64,000 nt of DNA. Origin: Bacteroidales bacterium UBA3810 (lineage in GTDB: Bacteria > Bacteroidota > Bacteroidia > Bacteroidales > Paludibacteraceae). The stretch's first letter is position 1. Each line of letters starts with the position of its first letter. Position numbers and translations under genes: made by a program. The notes below the pieces were generated by a model. That model was not told where the DNA came from and did not search any database. It saw only the letters and a list, made by a program, of their open reading frames with translations. Below, piece after piece: positions 57,083 through 64,000 of the stretch. The DNA is taken from assembly GCA_002368645.1 (NCBI GenBank), contig DFEE01000006.1:124001-188000 (forward strand), written 5' to 3'.

Positions 57083-59683
57083 TTATTGTTTGCGGCGCTT
57101 TACGATATAGCATGCACCATATCCGCAGAGGGTGAGAAGGAAGAGGGCGAAACAGATAAGGGAGAGGGTATTGCCTTTGCGGACAGCATCGGGCATAAAG
57201 GTCATCACTATTTCGTGGTCCCCTTCGGGAACAATAATTCCCCGGAGCATATAGTTGACGCGGAAGATATCGGCGGGGTTACCGTCAATCGTTGCTTTCC
57301 AACCATGGGGATAGTAGATCTCAGAGAAGACCGCCATCCTCTGCCGGCGCAGTGGCTGCTGGCGTGACGCCAGCCGCAGTGGCTGCGGACCCTGCTCGCT
57401 GTGCAGCTCGGTAGGAACAGGGGTTTCGCTGATGTGGCAGGTGTATGTAACGGTTTTTGGGGTATAGGATGTAAGCTCGATGTTATCACGATCTATGCTC
57501 CCGAGTTCGTTGAGCTCTCGTTCAGCACCCGATGCGAATAGGTCGCAGTTAGCAGACGAAGTAGTATCTATTACAGCAATATGGTGCAGGTCGAATGTGC
57601 GTAATGCGTCGGACTCGGCGTTGGCGTTATTAACAAAGACAATAGAGTCCACGAACCAAGCGTGCCCCATGGCTGAAGGATTAAGCACCGGTGCTGCGCC
57701 ATTATCGCGCGTCGGCACAATGGCATACTTGGTATTGAGCATATTGATGACGGGGGCATTGTCCGCGATAAGCCTGTTCCCGTTTAGGGTGAGCGTGCGC
57801 ATTTCCGGTGCTATGTGCTCGTCAATAAGGTCTTGATAACGACGGAGTTTGGCGGCGGAGTATCCTCCGATAGAGTGGAGGTAATAGGATGTTCTGCCGT
57901 CGTTGAAGGTATTGGTGGTGAGGTTGAGCACGCGGTAATAGGTCGGGTCGTTGTCCAACAGGTATTGCTCATAAGGAAGCATAGTAAATGCCTTTCTGAA
58001 ATCCTTGTTTGTCACAAAATGACTGTCGTTGCAGAATCGTTTGTCCACGGGCCACATGTCGATGATAATGAGCGCAGTAAGGGCTAAAGCGAAGTATTCG
58101 GTTTTGAACCGTTTGAGGGCATAGACATAGACCAGCACACAAGCGAGGGCGATAAGGATAAAAGAGCGCCAGGCGTCGGCTTTTGCCATGGTTTGACGTT
58201 GGTCAACTATCATGCGGTATATGTCATTGCCGACCTGTCCTTTCCATTGTGCGTCATATGACGAGGTGAAAGAGCCGAGACCGAAGAAAGCCACCAGTAA
58301 ACAGATAAATGCCGTAATACCTCCGGCAATGGCTATGGGTTTCAGGTAGTTACGGTCCTTGTTGGTAATAATCTCCTGCAAAGCCAGGATGCCTAAGAGG
58401 GGTATGGTTATTTCGGCGACAATAAGGATAGACTCAACGGCGCGGAACTTATTGTACATCGGGAAATACTTAAAGAAGAATTCTGTGAGTGGCATGAAGT
58501 TATGTCCCCATGAGAGGAAGAGCGAAAAGAGCGTTGCGATGAGCAGTGCCCATTTATAGGGTCCGGGAACAATAATGAGTCCTAAAAGGAAGAGGAAGCA
58601 GATAATAGCTCCCATATAGACGGGTCCGGATGTAAAGGCTTTTTCACCCCAATAAGTGGGTGCAGCGGAACAGAACTGTTTGGCTTGTCGTTTGGGTACG
58701 CGTGCTTGGACAAGGTCTTGATAGAGTTGGGATTTTTCGTCCAAATGATAGCCGGAAGCGCCGCCCATATAGTTGGGAATGAGGAAAGTCATGGTTTCAT
58801 TGATTCCATAAGACCATGCTGTGGCATAGTCGAGGTCGAGACCACCGGTTTTATTGGTTTCGTCAGAGGCTTTTACCAAGTCAGAATGTCCTCCTCGCAT
58901 GGTTTCCTCGGCATATTCCTGATTGGTGAATATATTTGCGGACCCCATTCCCATGCCGATGGCGAAAGAGGCGAAGAAAACAGCCGTGGCGATACCGAAA
59001 TGTTTCCAAGCTTTATCTCGTATGGCGATAGCGAGTTCGGCAAAAAAGAGCACCCCAATAAGCATGGAGATATAATAACTCATTTGCGGATGCAGGAAGA
59101 AACCGATGTAGGTGAAGAACATAATGATGATTGCTCCCCATCCATATTGCTTGCGGTATGTCAAGATGAACCCCACCAGGACCAGTGTCATCCAGGTGAT
59201 AGAAACAGTTTTGCCACCATGCGCTGCGGCTACAATGATGAAGAAATAACTGCTCATGGAGATGGCAAAAGAGCCGGCTAAGGCGAGCCATTTGTCCACC
59301 TTAAAAGACCTCAAGAGCAGGAAAAATGCGCAGAGGTAAAAGAAGAAAACAAAGAAGGCATTGTACGGGCCATAATGCAGCAGGCGTTTAAGCGGTGCAA
59401 AAATCTTGTCTATGGTGTAACCTCCATTGCCGCCAATCTGGTAGTTGGGCATGCCGCTAAATTGGGAGTTTGTCCAGAAGGTATAATCGCCTGTTTCTTT
59501 GTGGTAATTAGCACTTTCTTGAACAACGGAAGTGCCGTTAATACCATCTCCGGCATAAATGATTTTACCTTGCAGAGCAGGCCAAAAATAGATAGCGGAC
59601 GCGAGGATAAAAATGACCAAGATGATGAGGTCAGGGAGCAGTTTTTTCCAGTTGAGAAACGAGAATTGATGCGTAGTTAACAT
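57083..59683 (-). CDS. YfhO-family multi-pass membrane protein
   Basis: 866 residues from ATG 59683 (MLTTHQFSFLNWKKLLP); the longer frame to 59920 overlaps topB and is not conserved. About a dozen membrane segments (LIILVIFILASAIYFWPAL, YNAFFVFFFYLCAFFLLL, WALLIATLFSLFLSW and others) and a C-terminal soluble region with RVLNLTTNTFNDGRTSYY, SIGGYSAAKLRRYQDLID and IYYPHGWKATIDGNP. YfhO proteins are GT-C-like and in Gram-positives decorate lipoteichoic acid; the Bacteroidota role is unknown. It contains a repeat-derived in-frame insertion near residue 765 (see 57348-57386). It lies 22 bases after topB. Confidence 0.87.
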   Translation of the reverse strand: MLTTHQFSFLNWKKLLPDLIILVIFILASAIYFWPALQGKIIYAGDGINGTSVVQESANYHKETGDYTFWTNSQFSGMPNYQIGGNGGYTIDKIFAPLKRLLHYGPYNAFFVFFFYLCAFFLLLRSFKVDKWLALAGSFAISMSSYFFIIVAAAHGGKTVSITWMTLVLVGFILTYRKQYGWGAIIIMFFTYIGFFLHPQMSYYISMLIGVLFFAELAIAIRDKAWKHFGIATAVFFASFAIGMGMGSANIFTNQEYAEETMRGGHSDLVKASDETNKTGGLDLDYATAWSYGINETMTFLIPNYMGGASGYHLDEKSQLYQDLVQARVPKRQAKQFCSAAPTYWGEKAFTSGPVYMGAIICFLFLLGLIIVPGPYKWALLIATLFSLFLSWGHNFMPLTEFFFKYFPMYNKFRAVESILIVAEITIPLLGILALQEIITNKDRNYLKPIAIAGGITAFICLLVAFFGLGSFTSSYDAQWKGQVGNDIYRMIVDQRQTMAKADAWRSFILIALACVLVYVYALKRFKTEYFALALTALIIIDMWPVDKRFCNDSHFVTNKDFRKAFTMLPYEQYLLDNDPTYYRVLNLTTNTFNDGRTSYYLHSIGGYSAAKLRRYQDLIDEHIAPEMRTLTLNGNRLIADNAPVINMLNTKYAIVPTRDNGAAPVLNPSAMGHAWFVDSIVFVNNANAESDALRTFDLHHIAVIDTTSSANCDLFASGAERELNELGSIDRDNIELTSYTPKTVTYTCHISETPVPTELHSEQGPQPLRLASRQQPLRRQRMAVFSEIYYPHGWKATIDGNPADIFRVNYMLRGIIVPEGDHEIVMTFMPDAVRKGNTLSLICFALFLLTLCGYGACYIVKRRKQ
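57348..57386. repeat. Direct repeats flanking a palindrome inside the YfhO gene
   Basis: CGCAGTGGCTGC occurs at 57348-57359 and 57375-57386, flanking the palindrome GCTGGCGT-G-ACGCCAGC (57358-57374). In protein terms this adds a low-complexity stretch (about GPQPLRLASRQQPLRRQRMA) before the conserved AVFSEIYYPHGWKA strand. Confidence 0.75.
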
Positions 59684-59705
59684 GTTTGTTCTATTTTTTT
59701 GGGCT

Positions 59706-61655
59706 TTATTTTTGTGGTTCCGTGTCGAACGGGGCGGAGAAGTTACAACCTTCTCTCCAGCGGGAGCATCCGTAGCGTGTTTTGCCTCGTATGATAGTGC
59801 CTTTTCGGCAGACAGGACAACACATTCCGGTGAGGTCAGTTTGCACATCGCGCACCACTTGGGCGGACATCGTTTTGAGCTCGTCCAGAAATTCGGCAGC
59901 CTCAAAGTCCCCGCGCTCAATCTGCCTGAGTTTTTTTTCCCAGAGTCCGGTCAGTTCCGCCGATTTGAGGAGGGGGGAAACGATGGTAGCGATGAGTCGG
60001 GTGCCGATTTCTGTGGGGCGAATGGATTTGCGCTCCTTAACAATATATTTACGTTGGTATAGTTTTTCGATGATGGCGGCGCGTGTAGAAGGTCTGCCTA
60101 TTCCATTTTCCTTCATGGCGTCTCTGAGTTCCTCATTGTCCACTGTTTTTCCGGCTGTTTCCATCGCGCGAAGCAGGGTTGCTTCGGTATAAGGTTTTGG
60201 GGGTTGCGTTGTTTTCTCGATGAGTTGCGGCTCATGCGGTCCGCTTTCCCCTTTGGTGAAAGTCGGTAGGGTCTGGGTCTCTTTAGCTTCGTCTTCGTCC
60301 GCGGGGGTATCGCCGGTCGGCGTTGCGGCAGTGGCAAACACGGCACGCCATCCCGGGGATAGGATTTCGCGACCGGTGACTTTAAACTGAACGGATTCGA
60401 CTTGTGCGAGCACGGTTGTGTTCGCGACTTGACACTCAGGATAAAAGGCTGCTATAAAGCGCAGTGCGATAAGGTCAAAGACCTTGCGCTCCTGTTCTGT
60501 AAGGTTGTCGGGGCGTTGTCCGGTCGGGATGATGGCATGGTGGTCCGTCACTTTTTTGTTGTCAAAGACCTTTTTGGATTTGGGCAGCGAGGAAGCCCCT
60601 TTTCCGCCATCAGCCTTAAGGGGAAGAAGCGGTGTCACTTGGGGGTAGTAATCCTTGATGCCGGCTAATGTAGCCTGTACTTTAGGGTAAATATCTTCGC
60701 TGAGGAAGGTTGTATCCACGCGGGGGTAGGTCGTGATGCGCTTCTCGTAGAGTGACTGCACGAGTTTGAGTGTATCTTCTGCAGAGAAGGAGTATTTTTT
60801 GTTACACTCCACCTGTAGGGAGGTAAGGTCGAAGAGTCGAGGTGCCAGTTCGTTAGCTTTCTTCTTTTCGACGGAAGTGATGGTAAGGGGCTTATCTTGC
60901 AGCGTAGCGATGAGTGCTTCAATCTCCTCTTTATGTGTATTTTGGGCGGCGTCATCTTCGTCTTTCACCATGGAGAAAAGCGTTCCCCGATATTTGGTTT
61001 TAAGCTCGTAATAGGTAGTGGGAACGAAGTGGTCAATCTCTTCTTGGCGTTTAACAATCAGCGCCAAGGTCGGCGTTTGTACTCGTCCAATAGAGAGAAC
61101 TTGCCGATTAGTGGCATAGCGAAGGGTGTATGCTCTTGTGGCGTTCATGCCTAAGAGCCAATCGCCAATGGCGCGCATGAGTCCTGCCTCGTAGAGGTGC
61201 TGATAAGCGGATTGGTCTTTGAGTTGTTTAAAGGCTTCGGCAATGGCTTCTTCGGTTAGGGAGGAGACCCAAAGGCGTTTGACGGGGACCTTGCAACCGG
61301 CTTGCTGATAAACCCAGCGTTGAATCAATTCTCCCTCTTGTCCGGCATCGCCGCAGTTGATGACCTCTTGGGCTTGGCTGATTAGGTTTTGGAGAATATT
61401 GAATTGTTTATGAACACCGTCATCTCCAAAGACCTTGATTTTGAATCGGGCTGGAATCATCGGTAAGGATGACATGTTCCAACTCTTCCATTGGTCGCCA
61501 TAGTCTTGCGGTTCATAGAGCGCGCAGAGGTGTCCGAATGTCCATGAGACGCAGTAGCCATTACCTTCAAAATACCCGTCTCGACGTGAAGAAGCGCCGA
61601 GTACGTGGGCGATATATTGCCCTACAGAAGGTTTTTCCGCTACGCAGAGTATCAT
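59706..61655 (-). CDS. topB: DNA topoisomerase III
   Basis: 649 residues, type IA topoisomerase. TOPRIM start ILCVAEKPSVGQYIAHVLG, acidic NCGDAGQEGELIQRW, active-site Tyr in KRITTYPRVDTTFLSEDI, then GIGRPSTRAAIIEKL and a single C-terminal zinc ribbon (CCPVCRKGTIIRG ... GCSRWREGC). It unlinks DNA in replication or recombination. It sits in an operon with export and YfhO genes, 12 bases after the Wzz-like gene, with no functional link I can see. Confidence 0.94.
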   Translation of the reverse strand: MILCVAEKPSVGQYIAHVLGASSRRDGYFEGNGYCVSWTFGHLCALYEPQDYGDQWKSWNMSSLPMIPARFKIKVFGDDGVHKQFNILQNLISQAQEVINCGDAGQEGELIQRWVYQQAGCKVPVKRLWVSSLTEEAIAEAFKQLKDQSAYQHLYEAGLMRAIGDWLLGMNATRAYTLRYATNRQVLSIGRVQTPTLALIVKRQEEIDHFVPTTYYELKTKYRGTLFSMVKDEDDAAQNTHKEEIEALIATLQDKPLTITSVEKKKANELAPRLFDLTSLQVECNKKYSFSAEDTLKLVQSLYEKRITTYPRVDTTFLSEDIYPKVQATLAGIKDYYPQVTPLLPLKADGGKGASSLPKSKKVFDNKKVTDHHAIIPTGQRPDNLTEQERKVFDLIALRFIAAFYPECQVANTTVLAQVESVQFKVTGREILSPGWRAVFATAATPTGDTPADEDEAKETQTLPTFTKGESGPHEPQLIEKTTQPPKPYTEATLLRAMETAGKTVDNEELRDAMKENGIGRPSTRAAIIEKLYQRKYIVKERKSIRPTEIGTRLIATIVSPLLKSAELTGLWEKKLRQIERGDFEAAEFLDELKTMSAQVVRDVQTDLTGMCCPVCRKGTIIRGKTRYGCSRWREGCNFSAPFDTEPQK

Positions 61656-61667
61656 GAAGAATATAGG

Positions 61668-63050
61668 TTACAGGGTATTTTTAAGATAGATGAATCCGAC
61701 GGGTAACGCAAGGGTTAAAAGCAGGATGAGTAGCGCAATCTTTTTAGGCTGGTGCGTCGCGGGAATGCTATTGGGCTTGGGGGCGTCAATTATTTTCGCC
61801 GGCATCAGGGAAGATGCTAATGTGATTGCATTTTCTTCCCGTTTTTGATAGAGATAGAGATAGAGTTTCTCTTTGAGGTCGCGGTCCCGTAATAAGGATG
61901 CATATTGGCTTTCGGCAGCGGTAGATTGATTCATCTCCGAGCGGGCAACCATGCTCCGTGCCTCTAAATCCCGAATGGATATGTCCAGACTATTGCGGGC
62001 GGATTGGATAGAAGCATAGATGGACTGCCGCATGGCGCTGATTTGTTCGTTAATGAGTTCGATGACGGGGTTGCTGTCCGATGCCGTTCGTAAAATGCGC
62101 ATTCGCCTGAGAAGTAAGTTATTGTACTCTTTGATGAGACTGGTGAGCGCTGCGTCAGCGATGCCTAAATTGGTAGGGATAAGGGTAGTTGAGTCCGCCC
62201 GATGCATGAAGTTCTCCACATAATTGATGAGGTTCTGCTGGGTTTGCAACTCCGAGAGACGTTGTTGATAGGAGGTCGTTTGGGAGAAATAGACCTTAGC
62301 CTCATCGCCCGGGTTGACCATATTGTTGTTGCGACGAAACTGCTCCGCGTCAGCAACCGACTGACTCAGTTCCTCTTCAATCATTCTCAGTCGCTCGTCT
62401 ATAAAATAGGCAGCTTCTTCAGCCATGCTGTTTTTCTCAAGGAGGGAGTTGAGGTTGTATAACTCAATTTGTTTATTGATATAAGCGCATTCGCGAGCGG
62501 GGACATCCGTGACAGCAGTTAACTTGATGATATAGGAGTCCTGCTTGAGTTTCGTCACGTGGATGCGTCGGCTATAAGTATCGACAAGGGCAGGGATGGA
62601 GCGACGGCGAATACGGTACTTTTGGTCGCCTATTCTGACTGTCCAAATGGTATCTGCTCCCTTGACCTTCATTGCCGCAACGGTGCGTACAGAGTCCATG
62701 TTGATACGTGGTGCGGGATAAACGCCGTCCCATCTCAAATAATGACGGACGCGGTAGTCCCATTCGAGTCCCAATTGGCTGATTATCGTAGCGGATATGT
62801 CTTTTGAGGTTAAAATAGCTATCTCATCGTCAACATACTTTGTGCCGGAATAGCCCATCATGGACATCATCTCCGCCTGCGGGGAGTGCGTGTCCTCGTC
62901 CGCTGTGCGAATCATGATGCTCGCCGTGACATTATACTTTTTAGAGGTACTGATATAATAGATACCGGCTATCATGCTCATGGCGAAAAAGGTAATGACA
63001 AACCAATACCAATTAGCTATACATTGGCGGAAAAGCGTGCGGAGATTCAT
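61668..63050 (-). CDS. Wzz-like chain-length determinant protein without kinase domain
   Basis: 460 residues. N-terminal membrane segment (WYWFVITFFAMSMIAGIYYI) and C-terminal membrane segment (IALLILLLTLALPVGFIYL), with a large periplasmic coiled-coil region between (MIEEELSQSVADAEQFRRNN, QQRLSELQTQQNLINYVENF). This is the polysaccharide co-polymerase layout. It has no cytoplasmic tyrosine-kinase domain, and no kinase gene is next to it. With the Wza-like gene just upstream it should control export or chain length of a surface glycan. Confidence 0.88.
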   Translation of the reverse strand: MNLRTLFRQCIANWYWFVITFFAMSMIAGIYYISTSKKYNVTASIMIRTADEDTHSPQAEMMSMMGYSGTKYVDDEIAILTSKDISATIISQLGLEWDYRVRHYLRWDGVYPAPRINMDSVRTVAAMKVKGADTIWTVRIGDQKYRIRRRSIPALVDTYSRRIHVTKLKQDSYIIKLTAVTDVPARECAYINKQIELYNLNSLLEKNSMAEEAAYFIDERLRMIEEELSQSVADAEQFRRNNNMVNPGDEAKVYFSQTTSYQQRLSELQTQQNLINYVENFMHRADSTTLIPTNLGIADAALTSLIKEYNNLLLRRMRILRTASDSNPVIELINEQISAMRQSIYASIQSARNSLDISIRDLEARSMVARSEMNQSTAAESQYASLLRDRDLKEKLYLYLYQKREENAITLASSLMPAKIIDAPKPNSIPATHQPKKIALLILLLTLALPVGFIYLKNTL

Positions 63051-63057
63051 AGGGGGA

Positions 63058-63618
63058 TTATTTTATATAAACTATATCGTGGTTAGTGAGAAAATACGTC
63101 TGCTCGGCGTTCAACAATTGGTCCAGGGTGAAAGTTTGGCGGGTTGTGCTTCCGTTCGCCTCACGGAGAATATAGATTGTGCTCCGTTGCCCTTTCTTGG
63201 TGAGCCCTCCGGCGGCAGCAATGGCTTCGAGGATTGAAATGCGAGAGCCGGCAACTTGTTGCGGCGTATTGACTTCGCCTAAAACGGATACATATTCGCC
63301 TCTTGGGATAATGGTCACTAAAGCGTTTTTGATTTGTTTAGAAAGACTGAGTTCAATGCTGTTTCGCAGTGCGGATATGGTTAAGCCCTCGGCGTGTACG
63401 GGACCTAAAATCGGCATATGGATATCTCCCTCCTCATCCACAATATAGTACAACGCGTCCCCGTGCTCGCCTATCAACGGCAGGTTATAGGGTGCAGCTG
63501 CTTCTTGGTCCAAAGCCGATACATAAATTAGCAGTTCATCGCCGACGCGCAAGATATTGCTGCCCATCAGGAGGGTGGATATCATTAGGCTCAATAGCCC
63601 TAAAACTAATCTTTTCAT
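63058..63618 (-). CDS. Wza-like polysaccharide export protein
   Basis: 186 residues. Signal peptide VLGLLSLMISTLLMGS; then the polysaccharide-export domain (ILRVGDELLIYVSALDQEAA, YIVDEEGDIHMPILGPVHAEG, LTISALRNSIELSLSKQIK, ALVTIIPRGEYVSVLGEVNTPQQV) and an SLBB-like end (ISILEAIAAAGGLTKKGQRS, LTNHDIVYIK). Most homologs are lipoproteins; here the expected Cys of the lipobox is absent (LLMGSN). First gene of an operon with the Wzz-like gene, topB and the YfhO gene. Confidence 0.88.
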   Translation of the reverse strand: MKRLVLGLLSLMISTLLMGSNILRVGDELLIYVSALDQEAAAPYNLPLIGEHGDALYYIVDEEGDIHMPILGPVHAEGLTISALRNSIELSLSKQIKNALVTIIPRGEYVSVLGEVNTPQQVAGSRISILEAIAAAGGLTKKGQRSTIYILREANGSTTRQTFTLDQLLNAEQTYFLTNHDIVYIK

Positions 63619-63640
63619 GCTTTTTTATCAGTTTTTCGCG

Positions 63641-63672
63641 CAAAGATATACATTTTTTTGGATATATGCAAA
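63641..63672 (-). promoter_or_regulatory. Promoter of the export-topB operon
   Basis: Minus strand: -33 TTTGCATATATCC (63672-63660), 20 bases, -7 TATCTTTG (63648-63641). The -33 region is shared with the plus-strand promoter 63657-63688. Confidence 0.75.
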
Positions 63673-63688
63673 AAAAAGTGTAATTTTG
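63657..63688 (+). promoter_or_regulatory. Promoter of the tmRNA gene
   Basis: -33 TTTGGATATAT at 63657-63667, 20 bases, -7 TAATTTTG at 63681-63688. The start is near 63695, giving a precursor leader of about 98 bases. That leader contains GTTAGTAA/GTTAGCAA repeats and small hairpins such as ACGGCTATGCCGT and AGCCTTCGGCT (63709-63765). Confidence 0.72.
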
Positions 63689-63792
63689 CAACGAAATTGA
63701 GCTGACGTTGTTAGTAACGGCTATGCCGTGTTAGCAAGCCTTCGGCTGTTAGTAAACATTCGGCTATTACCATGGCGGAAGCCCTACAATAG

Positions 63793-64000
63793 GGGGTAAT
63801 TGGTTTTGACAGCATGTAGAATAGGTATGTAAGCACGCCGAGGATGGGAATCCACTCGTTAAATGGTCCTAATCAAATTTAACTGGCAACACAGAGTATG
63901 CTCTCGCTGCTTGATTGAAGTATAGTAGATCAACTTTTTTTCGGACCAGGTCCGGAAACGAGACGTCCCTCCGAGCCAAGCCTTGCGGCTGACGGACATA
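63793..64000 (+). ncRNA. ssrA: tmRNA (3' part outside the window)
   Basis: The 5' end GGGGTAATTGGTTTTGACAG is the tRNA-like start of tmRNA. The tag frame at 63885-63914 reads GGC AAC ACA GAG TAT GCT CTC GCT GCT TGA, giving GNTEYALAA and a stop. The YALAA end is the degradation signal recognised by ClpXP and is typical of Bacteroidota. The exact resume codon is not certain. Pseudoknot-like sequence follows (GACCAGGTC, CGGAAACGAGACGTCC) and the window ends before the 3' acceptor half. Confidence 0.9.

Noticed and set aside
59684..59920. 79-codon N-terminal extension of the YfhO protein
   Set aside because: It overlaps the 3' end of topB including the zinc-ribbon codons, and the translated extension is Lys/Pro/Arg-rich without membrane character.

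Overview
The window looks like a chromosomal segment of a member of the Bacteroidota, most likely order Bacteroidales. The grounds are: promoters of the TTTG-N20-TAnnTTTG type throughout; type IX secretion genes (porQ and a porW/sprE-like gene); two DUF5686 outer-membrane proteins; a DUF4827 lipoprotein; a Bacteroides-type serine palmitoyltransferase; and a tmRNA whose tag ends YALAA. I cannot assign a family or genus. There is no rRNA, no CRISPR array and no complete insertion sequence.

Layout. 1-10117 (minus) is a surface-polysaccharide operon that starts with gmd and fcl (GDP-fucose), continues with a KdsC-like phosphatase and an IspD/TarI-type cytidylyltransferase, a small protein of unknown family, and an asparagine-synthase/CDP-glycerol-type cytidylyltransferase fusion. 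It ends with a CDP-glycerol glycerophosphotransferase, two GT2 glycosyltransferases and a gene cut by the window edge. An AAA/DUF4143 ATPase with its own promoter and a 23-bp repeat array sits inside this operon. On its far side lie a second copy of the 3' end of the cytidylyltransferase and the first 45 or so codons of a licD gene, which reads as the scar of an insertion or recombination. 10245-11970 carries a GT4 gene and a tRNA cluster (Gly, Leu, Leu, Arg). 12007-14042 holds all four preQ0/queuosine genes queF, queC, queE and queD.

13127-21685 (minus) is a tightly packed ten-gene run: porQ, cmk, ispH, a CNNM/CorC-type protein, a short DUF5686 protein, rfbC, rfbD, a DUF2461 protein, queD and queE. 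Divergent from it is a small lipoprotein plus radical SAM/SPASM pair. 23155-27222 contains pullulanase, a second member of the small-protein family, arrays of 10- and 11-bp repeats, an AT-rich stretch with an inverted-repeat element, and a membrane protein with a TonB-plug-like motif. 27583-32737 is a GT4 gene, a large DUF5686 protein, an outer-membrane protein and a small DMT transporter. 32731-36585 (minus) is mdh, serine palmitoyltransferase, an SDR that may be the ketosphinganine reductase, and LD-carboxypeptidase. thiL follows on the plus strand.

37747-40956 (minus) is a second small polysaccharide cluster (Kdo/WaaP-type kinase, CDP-glycerol-transferase-like protein, O-antigen-ligase-like protein). 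It is followed by tRNA-Pro, the porW-like gene and tsaB; a sirtuin, an orphan 5'-nucleotidase C-terminal domain and two dipeptidases lie on the plus strand. 49160-52851 (minus) is rfbA, a pRiA4b-ORF3-like protein, miaA and a glycogen synthase. 53029-57014 (minus) is a nucleosidase-like gene, an FKBP-like lipoprotein, a DUF4827 lipoprotein, glmM, surE and a small membrane protein. 57083-63618 (minus) is a Wza-like export protein, a Wzz-like protein, topB and a YfhO-family protein. The tmRNA gene begins at about 63793 and runs off the window.

The most unusual things I see are: (1) the licD/cytidylyltransferase scar around the repeat-controlled ATPase; (2) two paralogous small proteins (6508-6900 and 25382-25591), each next to an array of strictly 11-bp-phased repeats with similar boundary sequences but different cores; (3) three divergent promoters in which the two -33 boxes form one shared 16-bp near-palindrome; (4) the plug-motif membrane protein.
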